Of a DNA stretch of 64,000 nt, positions 43,507-54,111 are shown in pieces. Numbering within the stretch: the first letter of the stretch is position 1; the number at the start of each line of letters is the position of its first letter. The notes beneath the pieces were generated by a model. That model was not told where the DNA came from and searched no databases. It saw nothing but the letters and a program-made list of their open reading frames with translations. This DNA is from Nocardioides sp. B-3 (GTDB lineage Bacteria; Actinomycetota; Actinomycetes; Propionibacteriales; Nocardioidaceae), in NCBI RefSeq assembly GCF_024703895.1, contig NZ_CP087968.1, forward strand, positions 868,001 through 932,000. Direction: 5' to 3'. The position numbers and the translations under genes were made by a program.

Positions 43507-44378
43507 CAGCCGTCTCGCCTACGCGGACGCGGGATCGTGGGCGGCTCCAGTTGGGAGTGCATGTGGACGTCGAGGTACGCCGGCGGACCTTGGACGAGGT
43601 ACCTCCGGGCGAGCCGCCGCGGCTCGCACCCGAGGCGCCACAACCACTCGAGCCCCGAGTGTGCAATCCACTCCGGCGCCCTGCGGACGGCGCCGGACAC
43701 GAAGTCGGCCGAGGCGCCGAATGCGAGCATCACCGACGCGCCCGTGAACGCCCCGTAGTCGGCGATCCACAGCTCCTGTCGTGGCTTGCCGAGGCCCACG
43801 AACAGCAACTGTGGCCCGCACTCGGCGACGGCCAGCGCCAACGTGCGAGCCCTGTCCGGTTCCACGACGGCCGAGCGCTCCGGTGCCCAATAGCCCACCA
43901 CACGCAACTGGGGCCACCGTCGCTCGATGCGCTCGGCGAGAAGCGCGTGCGCGGCCGAGGTGCCACCTAGAAAACCGACAGAGAGCCCCTCGCACTCCGC
44001 TCTGTCCAGAAGCTCCTCGATCAGGTCGCTACCGGCCAGCCGCGGCCAGCCGCCCCCATGCAGGCGCCGCACGCGGGTCACGAGCGGGTGCCCGTCGAGC
44101 AGCGTGAGCCAGCGGACGCTCGGAGCCCCGTACATGGTCTCGCCCCAACGCCCTCGGCGGCCGAAGTGATGCACATGGTCGAGGTTCGCCGACGCGACAC
44201 CCAGAGCAGCACCGCCACCTCGGTCCTTGGCGGCGCGGACGATCTCGTCGATTGCCTCCGAGCGCGACCTCAGGTCGACCGGGGCGCCACCGATGTTCGC
44301 TCGGCGTACGGCCGGAACCGGTGCGACTCCTCGGGCGACAACTCGCGGCCCCCTCGCCTCAGTAGATCGCGTGCTCAT
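43506..44378 (-). CDS. WecB/TagA/CpsF family glycosyltransferase
   Basis: Intact ~290-residue protein (MSTRSTEARGPRVVARGVAP, ATG 44378). Family blocks: RRANIGGAPVDLRSRSEAID, ALGVASANLDHVHHFGRRGR, LAGSDLIEELLDRAECEGLS, VGFLGGTSAAHALLAERIER and LLFVGLGKPRQELWI. These enzymes transfer N-acetylmannosamine(-uronate) or glucuronate from a UDP-sugar to the lipid-linked first sugar, so this is probably the second transferase of the pathway. The start lies inside the end of the polymerase gene. Confidence 0.9.
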   Translation of the reverse strand: MSTRSTEARGPRVVARGVAPVPAVRRANIGGAPVDLRSRSEAIDEIVRAAKDRGGGAALGVASANLDHVHHFGRRGRWGETMYGAPSVRWLTLLDGHPLVTRVRRLHGGGWPRLAGSDLIEELLDRAECEGLSVGFLGGTSAAHALLAERIERRWPQLRVVGYWAPERSAVVEPDRARTLALAVAECGPQLLFVGLGKPRQELWIADYGAFTGASVMLAFGASADFVSGAVRRAPEWIAHSGLEWLWRLGCEPRRLARRYLVQGPPAYLDVHMHSQLEPPTIPRPRRRDG

Positions 44379-45744
44379 CGATCGCCTCACTTTCCACATC
44401 GGCGTGTACGGCGCGCAAGAGTGCTCCGCAGACTCCGGCCAGCACGAAGAACGTCGACGTCACGGTCGCGAACGATCCGAGGTCGAACGTCGCGTACGTG
44501 GGGAGGAGGACAACCATGGAGGCAGTGAGCGACAGAGCGAGATCCCGGTCGTTGGCCACCATCTTGAGACGCGCCGGAGATCGGCGGCACAGCCACATGA
44601 CGCGGACCGCTGCGTAACAGGCGGCCGCGAAGATGGACAAGAATGCAAGGAGCCCGATCACACCGCTGTCGACCAGCGTCAACAGATACTGGTTATCGAA
44701 CACTTCGTGCTTCGGCGCGTACCAGTGCCCACGCCTCGCCCGAGCAAGGGATGCTGGGAGATCAGTTCTTGGGCGGTTGCGTAGTCATGAGTCCGCCAGC
44801 TGATGCTGCTGTCATTTCCTGCGTTGCAGGAACAGATCGAGGAAGACGTTCAACAGGCCCGGCGAGACCAGCTCCACGAACACGAGGAAGCCCGCGCCGA
44901 TGACGGCCATCTGCGCCCGTCGCCGGCCCGACCACCCCGGGAGCAGCACGATGCCCGCGGAAGCGGCTGCCGGGATCGCGGACCGCGACACCGAGAACAT
45001 CAGCCCGATGGCCAACAGACCGGCGCATCCCCACCAGAAGGCCGGCCGCCGAGCGTGGCCGCGGCTGGTGGCTGCGACGTGGATCGCGATCGGGAGCAGC
45101 ATCGCGCACAGCACGCCGAACTCGATGGGGTGTGCCGTCGTACCCGAGACCCTGCGCAGTCCCGATCGATCCAGCACGACCACGTCCGTCGCGGTGAAGT
45201 GCATCCCCGGCGGCCGCAGGTGGGGTGTCAGGTCGAAACCGAACAGGAACTGGAGGATGCCGACGACGGCGATGGCCGACCCGCAAGCCACGAGCACCCG
45301 AAGCAGGAAGTAGATGCGGTCGCGACCACGCACGCCGTCGCACACCACCAACCCCACGAAGACCATCGCGAAGACGGTCACCATCGCATGGTCGCCGATC
45401 TGCCGTTCGTCGGAGGGCAGATACCCGTAGGCGGCGTTGGCGTACGACGCCGGGATCGCGCACGAGTAGGCGAACAGTGCGCGCCGGATCGGACTGCCGC
45501 CCTTCGCGGCGCCCAACGTCGTGGTCATCTGGGTGCAGAACCACAGGGCGCCGAGGCCGAGCGCCACGAGGGACGCCGCTGACAGGGACAAGGGAAGGAC
45601 GTTGAGGACCAACTTCGACGGCAGCACGAACTGGAGCACGACGAAGATGGCCACCACCGTTGTCGCGTCAGCGGCGCGGGGCTGCTGCGCGACTGAGGCT
45701 TCCCCGGGCGGGGATTGCGCAACGAGACCGTCGAGGACCGTCAT
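44359..45744 (-). CDS. O-antigen ligase/polymerase family membrane protein
   Basis: About 461 residues with around 11 membrane segments. TTVVAIFVVLQFVLPSKLVL, IYFLLRVLVACGSAIAVVGI, SGTTAHPIEFGVLCAMLLPI, AFWWGCAGLLAIGLMFSVSR, SAIPAAASAGIVLLPGW, then after shifts near 44810 and 44720 the periplasmic loop DYATAQELISQHPLLGRGVG and HEVFDNQYLLTLVDSGVIGL. The loop with HPLLGRGVG and DNQYL is the Wzy_C signature. It polymerises repeat units or joins polymer to an acceptor outside the membrane. ATGA overlap with the Wzz-like gene upstream. Confidence 0.85.
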
Positions 45745-46523
45745 CGGTCCTCCGCAAGTGGGCCAGTCGGGGAGAGGACCCGCGAGGTGGGCCCCTCGCC
45801 CCGACCACCGGGTTCCATGTCTCGCACGCCGAGGTCGCCCGGGAAGTCTGTGGGGGATCCCGCCCGGCGGGACCGTCGGCGACGGGTCAGCATGCTCTCA
45901 GCACCGAAGACCGCACCGAGGCTCGCCCGGGCAGGCCGGGGCACCCGCGGCTGCCGCGGCTCGCAGCGGACTGCCCAGCAGCGGCAGGGCCGCCGTCGGT
46001 GGGGTAACCACCTGAAGCCGGATGCGGGTAGCGTCGGGTGCAGCCAGTTCGTCCCGGCGCTCCGCGAGGACGTCGGCCGCCATCGTGGAGACCTGCCGCA
46101 CCACCTGCTGCGCCGCTGCCGCGCTGGCTCCGGTTCCCGTCACGAACAGGAACGGACCGGATTCGAGAAGCTCGGGATTCGTGCTGCCGTTGCTGACCTC
46201 GTAGCTGGTCGATCCGCCCGGAGTGATGCCCGGGGGCGCGAGCGGTCGCGGCGCTGTTCAACTGCTGAATGACGATCGACGCCGAAAGAGAAAGAGCCGG
46301 CTCGAAGTTCAACATGGGATTGGTCAGTGGGTTCGGCGATTCCGCGCTTCTCGCCTCCGTGGCGCCGGACAAGGGCGCCGTCAGCACCCGGGACGCTGCC
46401 GGACTCGAAGTGCACAGGCGCAACGAAGTAGGCCGCCGCGGCCAAGCCCAAGGTGACCAAGAAGGCCGGCACAGAGATGTACCAGCGCCGAACGAGGACG
46501 ACCACGGTCTGCCAGAAGTCCAC
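45741..46523 (-). CDS. Wzz-like chain-length determinant (paralogue B)
   Basis: About 260 residues, GTG 46523 behind GAGGAAG: DFWQTVVVLVRRWYISVPAF with first membrane helix LVTLGLAAAAYFVAP. The periplasmic part includes NPLTNPMLNFEPALSLSASI, STNPELLESGPFLFVTGTGA and ADVLAERRDELAAPDATRIR. After a shift near 45940 a second hydrophobic segment (PLRAAAAAG, LASLGAVFGA) precedes a basic cytoplasmic tail ending PLAEDR. No Wzc kinase domain. Shifts near 46370, 46235 and 45940. It overlaps the polymerase start (ATGA), fitting co-polymerase function. Confidence 0.75.
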
Positions 46524-46530
46524 GGCTTCC

Positions 46531-47327
46531 TCACTCGACCATCGCGCTGGAGCGGCTCGCCCAAGCGCTCGCCCCGGGGCCAAGCTCCTCCCCGGGGAAG
46601 CGATGGGCGCGACTCGACGTCGCGACCGGGAGGTGCGCTGCGTGGAGGTGCTCCGGTCGGCGCGACTCGGACCACGCTGGGCCTGCGGCGCCGAGCCCGG
46701 ACCCGGTCACGCAGGTAGGCGAGTCCGATGCTCAGTACGAAACCGAGGGTGAGCGCCACCAGACCGAGTTTGACGGCCTGCCCCCGGACCCGCTCGGGAA
46801 CACTCGGCTGGACGACGTGAAAGAGGCTGACGTAGGTCTTCTCTGGGGCGTTCAGCTCGGTCTGGAGCTCGAGCAGCTTGGACTGCATCAGCTCCATTGC
46901 CCCGGCCACGATCCTCCGAGTCTCCCGGGGGGTGGTGCTGCGGGCGACGATGTAGAGGAACGGGCCATTGCTGCCGAGCAGGTTCGGGTTGGTCCGACCG
47001 TCGTTGACGACCAGTTCCTCGGATCCATGAACGCCGAGCGACTCGGCTACCGCCTTGTTGTTGGCAGTCTCGATGAGGATGGCCGAGGTCGTCCTGAGAC
47101 TGTCGTCGAAGTTCAGCATCGGGTTCGTGAGTGCCGTGGGGTTCTCCGGGTCGCGCGACTCGGTGCCGCCGTACTGCGTCGTTGTGAGCACCATCGTCGT
47201 GTTGGACTCGTAGGACTTCGGGGGTGACGAAGTAGGCCACAGCGCCCGGGGTGAGCGCGGTCAGGACAGCAGGGATGATCACACGCTTGCGACGCAACAA
47301 AACGGTGATCCTGATCCAGAAGTCCAT
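46531..47327 (-). CDS. Wzz-like chain-length determinant (paralogue A)
   Basis: About 265 residues: MDFWIRITVLLRRKRVIIPA opens with a membrane helix (AVLTALTPGAVAYFVTP). After a shift near 47215: VLTTTQYGGTESRDPENPTA, LTNPMLNFDDSLRTTSAILI, GRTNPNLLGSNGPFLYIVAR and a second helix KLGLVALTLGFVLSIGLAYL with basic tail (RDRVRARRRR). The end is inferred at TGA 46531 by a further shift near 46610. It matches paralogue B along the whole periplasmic part, including TNPMLNF and TNPxLLxS/GPFL, so the pair is a tandem duplication. Confidence 0.75.
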
Positions 47328-47540
47328 GCCCGTCCGCCCCCATTCACCCGCGTGCGGGCGACTCGTGATGCCTAGGTCACGTGATATTGGCAAGGAGTCC
47401 CGGCTGCGGGGCCTCATGCACGCTGCGATCCCCTATTCAGGGGACGCCAGTCCGACTCCGAGGCGATGCCAAACCGGTGCGGTCTAGCGTGCGCCGCAGT
47501 GACCCAGGGAGTCCTTGAGCGGGCACAGAAGGAGAGAGGG

Positions 47541-48565
47541 ATGACGACGGCGGAGGTAGTGACGCCCGGCGCGCTCGGACTGAAGGTCGGGGACCCGGTC
47601 GAAGTGCGGAGCGCTGAGGAAATCCGCGCGACGCTCGATCAGCACGGTGAGTTGGACGGGCTCCCATTCATGCCCGAGATGCTCGCCCTCTGCGGACGCC
47701 GGCTCACAGTCCACAAGGTTGCGCACAAATTGTGCGACTACATCGGCCGCACGGGTCTGCGTCGCATGGACGACGCTGTGCACCTGACCGCGTCCGCGCT
47801 GCGACGGGTCGTCCCACGGCGGTTGTGAGAATGCCTGCTCGTTGTACTGGAAGGAGCAGTGGCTCAAGCGAGCCGACCCGAGTACCCCCTGTCGAGCCGA
47901 AGCCGGACGCCGGTCAACGCACACTCTTGCCGCTGCTCGTCCAGCAGGCTCGGAAGGAACCGTTCGAGGACGGGGAGCCCCCGGTACTCCTGCCGGGCGA
48001 CGGAGATGCAGCGCGCGGCGCCGGAGCCGCTTCCGCTGAGAAAGGTGAGTCAGTACCGCGTCGACATCACGTCCGGCAACGCAGACGTGGTCGCGGTCGT
48101 CCGGTCCATGTTGATAGTCCTCTTCAACCGATACCGGGACCTCAGCAAACGCCTCTTGCCCCGCCCCCTGCTCTTCCGCGACGGTCTCCACTGGCGCTTC
48201 CTGCAGGGCCGTGTGGTCCATGGGCGCACACCCACCCAACACTGGACCTGCAACCCGGCGAGCTCGTCCGGATCAAGTCTCGTGAGGAGATCCCGGCCAC
48301 CCTCGACAAGGACCTGCTGAACCGCGGGATGGGCTTCGACGCGGAGATGTCTCGATTCTGCGGTCGGACGGCTCGGGTGAAGGCCGGGGCCAACCGGTGT
48401 GTGGACGAAAGATCCGGTCGCATGCTGACGATGAAGAACCCGTGCATCATCCTCGAAAACATCTGGTGCGAGGGAGCATTCATGGCGAACTGTCCTCGCC
48501 AGTACGTCTGCTGGTGGCGGGAGATCTGGCTGGAGCGAGTGGAGTCGGGTCCCGGCCGTGGATGA
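47541..48565 (+). CDS. Tandem conserved-cysteine domain protein of unknown function
   Basis: About 340 residues, MTTAEVVTPGALGLKVGDPV, with AGGAGAGAGGG before the ATG. The same ~95-residue domain occurs twice: GDPVEVRSAEEIRATLDQHG...PEMLALCGRR...KLCDYI...RCDGSSHGGCENACSLYW... and GELVRIKSREEIPATLDKDL...AEMSRFCGRT...RCVDERSG...WCEGAFMANCPRQYVCWW... Each has five or so cysteines, a WKEQWLKR/WREIWLER end and a start like a small SH3-type barrel. A linker (VDITSGNADVVAVVRSMLIV) separates them. Shifts near 47800, 47890, 47985 and 48240. Role unknown; a metal-binding or redox function is suggested by the cysteines. Confidence 0.7.
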
Positions 48566-50094
48566 GGCTCAGACCTTCGAGGCAGCCCCGGCCGGGTCTT
48601 GCGAAGGTGTGACGACTGGCGACTCCGCCCGGCGGTTCACGACGCTCGGACGAAGGGCCGGACGCGGTCTGGGCTGGGCACTCGCCGGCAGCCTGATCCT
48701 CAAGGTTGGTTCGTTCGGGGTCAGCCCGGTGATGGTCCGACTACTCGCCCCACACGATTTCGGCCTTTACGCCGTGGCGCTCGCAGCCAACGCGTTCGTC
48801 ATCCACGTCAACGACATGGGCATGATCGCGGCCACGATGCAGTGGCGCGGTGACGTGAAGGAGATGGCTGCGACAGCCCGGACCATGGCGCTGACGTTCA
48901 GCCCGGGGTGGTACGGCTTGTTCTGGGTGGGTGCGCCGTTCCTCGCGAACCTCGCCCACAGCCCGGAGGCGACGCCGCTGGTGCGTCTGCTCACCTTCGT
49001 GATTGTCCTCGACGGCATCACGGCCGTCTCGGTCGGTGTCATCCAGCGTCGTTTCCAGCTGGACAAGTTGATGAAGGCGATCGCCGTCGGCTTCCTCTTC
49101 AATGCCATCGTCAGCGTGTCACTTGCCGCGAACGGGGCTGGCGCCTACAGCTTCGTCTTCGGTTCGCTCATCCAGTCGGTGGTCGTCGCCGTGCTTGTCC
49201 TCCGTGTCGCGCACATCCCCGTCCGGTTCTGGGTTCGACCGCGCGGTCGCTCGTCGCCTCTTGCGCTTCGGGGCGCCACTGGCGATCGGGCTGGGAATCG
49301 AGTCCGTTCTCCTCTTCTCGGACTCGTTCGTCGTGGGGCACCTGCTGGGAACCGAATCGCTCGGGTTCTACCTGTTGGCGTTCAACATCTCGAGCTGGGT
49401 GCCGGGCATCATCGGGACCGCCGTGCGTTACGTCTCGATCCCGGCCTTCTCGCGGCTCGCCGAAGAAGCGCCCGATCAGCTGTTGCTCGGGGTGCAGCGC
49501 TCGCTGCCCACGATGATCGCGCTGGTCGCTCCCATCGCCGCGGTGATGGCGACGCTGTCGCCAGCACTGATCGGGGTCCTGTACGGCGCACGCTGGGAGC
49601 CCGCGGCCGACGCGCTCCGCTTCCCCGGCGTTCGCGATGTTGGCCCGGATGTTCACGGCACTGGTGTTCGACATCCAAACGGCGCGTGGCAAGACTCAAG
49701 TGACGATCTGGCTGAACCTCATCTGGCTCATCGCCCTGCTGCCCGCGCTGTGGATCGGTGCAAACCTCGGAGGCCCGGGCGGGGCGGCGGCGGGGCACGC
49801 GGTCGTCGCCCTCGTGGTCGCGATTCCGCTCGCGGGCTGGATGCTGCACAGATCTGGGGTCGACATGCGCCCTGTGGTGCGACAGCTCATCCGCCCGGTC
49901 CTCGCTGGGATTGCCGCAGGACTCGTAATGGCCGCGTTGTCGGTGTCACTGGAGGGCTCCCCGGCCCAGTTGCTGGTCGCAGGCGGGATCGGTGGCGTCG
50001 TCTATCTCCTGCTCGCGGTTCCGGCGCGCGTCGGGCGGTGGCCCGGTCAAACGTGTGGTCGTACATGGCGGCTCGACGGGCGGCGAGGGTATGA
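48558..50094 (+). CDS. Polysaccharide flippase (Wzx/MOP superfamily)
   Basis: About 511 residues with 12-14 membrane segments. GLGWALAGSLILKVGSFGVS, RLLAPHDFGLYAVALAANAF, MTALGI-type helices (AIAVGFLFNAIVSVSLAAN, SLIQSVVVAVLVLRVAH), RLLRFGAPLAIGLGIESVLL, LGTESLGFYLLAFNISSWVP and PVLAGIAAGLVMAALSVSLE. Shifts near 49235, 49625 and 50030. It overlaps the cysteine-domain gene by eight bases (GTGGATGA) and the next transferase by ATGA, indicating a tightly coupled unit. It moves lipid-linked repeat units across the inner membrane. Confidence 0.88.
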
Positions 50095-51045
50095 GCGTCC
50101 CGCAAAGGGGTCCACGCCTCACGATCGCGCTGCCGGTGTACAACGGGGCGCACACGCTGGGAGCAGCCATCGAGTCGGTGCTCAATCAGACCTACCCCGA
50201 CCTCGAGCTGGTCATCAACGACAACGCCTCGACAGACGACACCGACGAGATCTGTCGGAGGTTCGCACAGATCGACGCACGCATCGTCTACCAACGACAC
50301 GCGACGAACGTCGGTTTGCTCAACAACTTCCGAAGCGCGGCCGAGAGTGCGCGCGGGGCGTACGTGCGCTGGCTTGGGGACGACGACTTCCTCGACCCCG
50401 ACTACGCCTCGCGGGTCCTCGAGGCGTTCGCCGAGGATGACCGGCGAGTCCCGGTGACCACCCAGATCGCCTACCCGGACGCTGACGGAATCGGGGCGGT
50501 GGACACGCGTCACGACCCGGTCCCGCTCTCGTCGGCGGACCCCGTCAAGAGGTTCGGGGAGATGTTACGGCTGTTGACCGCAGGCTTCGCCCTCCTCGAC
50601 CCGCTGTACGGGACGATGCGGCGAGAACTGGCCGTGCTGCCACGACGGAACCTTCTGCGCGAGGACGAAGTCTTCGCCGCCCGGCTGGCCCCGGCCGGAC
50701 CCCCGGGGGCACGTGCCGGCACCACTCGCGACCCGACACCGCTCGGAGGCTGGGACCGGAGCGCTGGCGCACCTGCTCGGCGTTCCCCGCTGGCACCGGA
50801 ACGCCCGGGACGTCATCCAGTGCCGGGGAGTTGTTGCGGTGGATCAACAGTTCCGCCCTCACCCCTGAGCAACGTCGGGGTGCCGGCAACCAGTGCTTCG
50901 CCTTTACGCACGCCGCAAGAGGGCCACGTGGAACCGGGGAGTCGCCAAGCTCCAGCGCGCGGGCGGTGCGTCCGGCGCCACCACCGATCGCTCGACGCCA
51001 GCGCGGTTGTCAGCGCAGCTCGGCGAGCGACGCGATCCGACGTGA
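50091..51045 (+). CDS. Family 2 glycosyltransferase
   Basis: About 317 residues, MSVPQRGPRLTIALPVYNGA. GT-A blocks: SVLNQTYPDLELVINDNAST, DDTDEICRRFAQIDARIVYQ, ARGAYVRWLGDDDFLDPDYA. Later residues in other frames (LLRWINSSALTPEQRRGAGN, YARRKRATWNRGVAKLQRAG, ending GERRDPT) complete it; shifts near 50695 and 50880. A TTA leucine codon sits at 50565-50567, very rare in such GC-rich DNA. The 3' end overlaps the convergent transferase gene by 36 bases. Donor and acceptor unknown. Confidence 0.82.
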
Positions 51046-51970
51046 GGGAAAGAGCAGGGCGACCAGCGAGGCGCGGGCGGTACGTCGGCCGGCGGCCGAG
51101 CGCAGGAGCGTACCGAGGAGCACGCCGCTCGTGTAGGCGACGCTTCCTACGCTGCCATGCCGACGCTTGAACAGGACGACGCGGTTGACCGTGAGCAGCG
51201 CAGCCGGGCTTGGCCTGACGCCGGACTCGCCGCCCTTGTGCTCGACCACGGCTGCCGGCTCGTACCACGTTGCCCACCCGTGGTCGGCCGCGCGCAGCAT
51301 GAACTCGGTCTCCTCGCTGTAGAGGAGGAAGCTCTCGTCCCACGGACCGACGCGGTCCCGGGACGGACCAGTCCATGAGGAGGGCGGCGCCCGTTGCCCG
51401 AGCCACCGGGCCGGGCTGGTCGTGCGGCTGCTCAGCAAAGATCAGTTCCCCCAGCCCGAGCCGATCGGCAGTCCGACCGCCCAGGATCGATTCGGCGAAG
51501 GCTCCCATGACGGTGGGGGCCCGGCGCAATGTCGGCTGCAGCACCCCGTCGGCGTCGACAAGACGGGGGGCGACGATGCCTCGTCCCGGGATCTGGAGGG
51601 CTTTCGCGAGTGCCGCCAGACTCCCCGGCCGGAGACGGCAGTCGGGGTTGAGCACCATGACGGCTGCGGGAGGGCGTCCGCGCAGGGCGAGCAAGCCTGC
51701 GTTGAGCCCCGCCGCGTAGCCGGCGTTCTCGGCGAGCTGCACGACCGAGATCGGCAACCACTCCACCGCGTTTGCGATGGCCACCGAGTCGTCCGTCGAC
51801 GCGTTGTCCACCACCACGACATCGGCGAGCGTGACCCCGTCAGCCCCGCCCTCCCGCAGTGAAGCAAGACAGCGGGGCAGGTCCTCGGCGCTGTTGTAGG
51901 TGATGAGCACGACCGCGACGGTGGGCAGCTGAGCGGGCTGCTCGCGTGGCGCTTGGCCGATCCCGGTCAC
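51010..51970 (-). CDS. Family 2 glycosyltransferase, rhamnosyltransferase-like
   Basis: About 320 residues, MTGIGQAPREQPAQLPTVAV. GT2 core: VVLITYNSAEDLPRCLASLR, ADVVVVDNASTDDSVAIANA, AENAGYAAGLNAGLLALRGR and AVMVLNPDCRLRPGSLAALA (NxDxR rather than DxD), then APRLVDADGVLQPTLRRAPT. After a shift near 51365: WDESFLLYSEETEFMLRAAD, the acceptor/catalytic block typical of WbbL/RfbF-type rhamnosyltransferases, and RPSPAALLTVNRVVLFKRRH. Consistent with the nearby rfbC. Sugar specificity is inferred. Confidence 0.85.
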
Positions 51971-51976
51971 CGGTCG

Positions 51977-53017
51977 TCACTCCACAAGCGCCGGCTCGCC
52001 GTCGACGCGATGCAGCATGTCGTCCAACCTCCCGGCGCTCTTGAGATCGTTGATCTGCTCGAGCCTGACGAAGGTGTGCGCGAAGTCCGCGGCCGTCAGC
52101 CCAGAAACGGGCCATGTCGGCCGCGAGCTGGTCGATCCCGGCCGCCACGGTCCGGTCGGGCGGAAGTCCGGCAGCAACCGGTGGATCTTCTCGAAGTTGA
52201 CGCGGTAGTCGCGGGTATCAGGGGAGGCGCCGGCGGCGAACGTGACCGGAGCGCCGGTCCGCTCTGCCACGGCCTCGGCGATGGTGCGGATCTGCACCAC
52301 GTCCTCGTCCCTGCCGACGTTGAAGGCCCGGTCGTGCACAACGTCGCGGTCGGCATCCAGTACGGCGATGAACGCGCGTGAGATGTCCTCGGCGTGCACC
52401 GGGGGGCGCCAAGGCGAGCCGTCGCTCTGGAGTCGCACCTCGCCGCGGGTCAGCGCCACACCGGTGAGGTTGTTGACCACGATGTCCGCGCGCAGCCTCG
52501 GGCTCGAGCCGTAGGCAGTAGCGTTGCGCAGGTAGCTCGGGCTGAAGTTCCTGTCGGCCAGCTTGCTGATGAGTTGCTCGGCGAGCACCTTGCTCTCGCC
52601 GTACGGCGTCACCGGGTGGAACTCGCTGTCCTCAGTGACGGCACCGTCACCGGCTGCGCCGTACAGGCTGCAGGAGGAGGAGAAGACATAGCGCTCGACG
52701 CCGGCTTCTCGCTACTCGGGCCGGGGTGCGCGGCACCATGGGCGTTCACTGAGAAGGTCGCCTCCGGGTTCAGGTGGCCGACAGGGTCGTTCGAGATGGC
52801 CGCGAGGTTCACGACGGCGTCGAAGCCGGCGAGGTCCTCGGGCGTCTGCTTGCGGATGTCCCCCGTCCGTGACTCGTAGCCACCCGGCTGCGGACCGAAG
52901 TCGCACCCGTCATACCAGCCGGCGTCGAGGCCGGCCACGTCGTGACCCGCCTCCGGGGAGCAGGGGGACCAACACCGAACCGATGTAACCGCGGTCGCCC
53001 GCGACGAGAACACGCAT
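51977..53017 (-). CDS. NAD-dependent sugar epimerase/dehydratase
   Basis: About 346 residues, MRVLVAGDRGYIGSVLVPLL (GDRGYIG, the NAD-binding GxxGxxG) after AAGAGG. GHDVAGLDAGWYDGCDFGPQ, GDIRKQTPEDLAGFDAVVNL, AAISNDPVGHLNPEATFSVN, then the catalytic TPYGESKVLAE (YxxxK), YLRNATAYGSSPRLRADIVV and GSPWRPPVHAEDISRAF. Shifts near 52955, 52740, 52625 and 52140. The WYDGCDFGP/SNDPVGxLNP subtype is typical of clusters with the C-methyltransferase/PIG-L/DUF4910 cassette found downstream. Confidence 0.87.
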
Positions 53018-53194
53018 CAGATCAAAACCTCTTTCCCAAGGCGGTGGCCTCGTCCCGGTGGTGCGCCTTCTTCTGCCGTGATCACACCCGACTCGCAGGG
53101 ACCGTGCGAGAGAACGGTTGACGCTTACCTGACATTGGGGAGCGAGCGCTTCTGTCGAACCCACTGCACGGATTCGCCGGGGATACTTCGATCC

Positions 53195-53981
53195 GTGGAC
53201 CTAGAGTTGTCTGGGCGACGTGCCTTCGTCACGGGCGCGAGCCGAGGAATTGGGCTTGCCATCGCCCGGGGACTGGCCCTCGAAGGCGCGACCGTGTCGA
53301 TCTTCGCGCGGCATCCCGACGGGCTGAGGAGCGCTGTCGTCGAGCTGAGCCGCGACGGACTCACTGCACACCCCTATGCCGGCGACGTCACCGATTCGGC
53401 AGCGCTCGAGGAAGCGATCGCCCGATCTGCGACCGAGCAAGGCGGCCTCGACGTCATGGTTGCCAATGCAGGTGGCGTTCAGGGCGGTGGGTTGCAGACC
53501 TCGACGGCCGCAGACTGGGCGTACACGATGGGCATCAACGTCGTGCACGCCGCTACCGCGATTCGCGCGGGCTTGCCGTGGTTGTCGGTCTCCGGCGAGG
53601 GCGCGGCCCCGGTGATCGGCTCCATCTGCGGGTTGAAGCCGAGGGCCAACTCCTCGTACTCGGTCGCGAAGGCGGCCGAGATTCATCTGGCACCGAGCCT
53701 TGCCGTGGAGCTCGCGAAGGAGAAGGTCCGTGTGAACACCCTCAGCCCCGGGGCTGTCATGTTTGACGGCGGACGATGGGCCGGGACCCGAGCCGTTGAC
53801 CCTGAGGCGCACGATCGCTTCGTCGCCGACAACGCGCCGACGGGACGATTCGTGAGGTTGGAGGAGGTTGCCGACGCAGCCTGCTTCCCCGGTCAGCCGT
53901 CGGGCTTCGGGGATCAACGGAGCGCACGTCGCGGTCGACGGCGCCCGGGACCGGCCGACGGACCGCCCGGTCTATCCGTGA
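53195..53981 (+). CDS. Short-chain dehydrogenase/reductase
   Basis: About 263 residues, GTG 53195 (DLELSGRRAFVTGASRGIGL). Classical SDR: TGASRGIG cofactor loop, GDVTDSAALEEAIARSA, NAG motif VMVANAGGVQGGGL, catalytic Ser in IGSICGLKP and Tyr/Lys in YSVAKAAEIHLAP, then VRVNTLSPGAVMFDGGRW. After a shift near 53893 the end reads SRRASGINGAHVAVDGARDR and PTDRPVYP. The substrate could be a sugar-nucleotide or a small alcohol; not fixed. It is divergent from the epimerase gene. Confidence 0.85.
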
Positions 53982-53985
53982 AGGA

Positions 53986-54001
53986 CGCCGCATCCGCGGC
54001 G
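53986..54001 (+). terminator. Weak hairpin after the SDR gene
   Basis: CGCCGC-ATCC-GCGGCG, a 6-bp stem four bases after the SDR stop. No T-run; low confidence. Confidence 0.35.
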
Positions 54002-54111
54002 GGCTCGTCCCCAATTCTGGCGACCTGTTCGTGAAGCTCTCTCGCCGGGTGATGCTGGCGGGGTAAAGAGTTGCGCATGAATTGCGCGTTCTCTGGGCGG
54101 ATGGCATCCAC

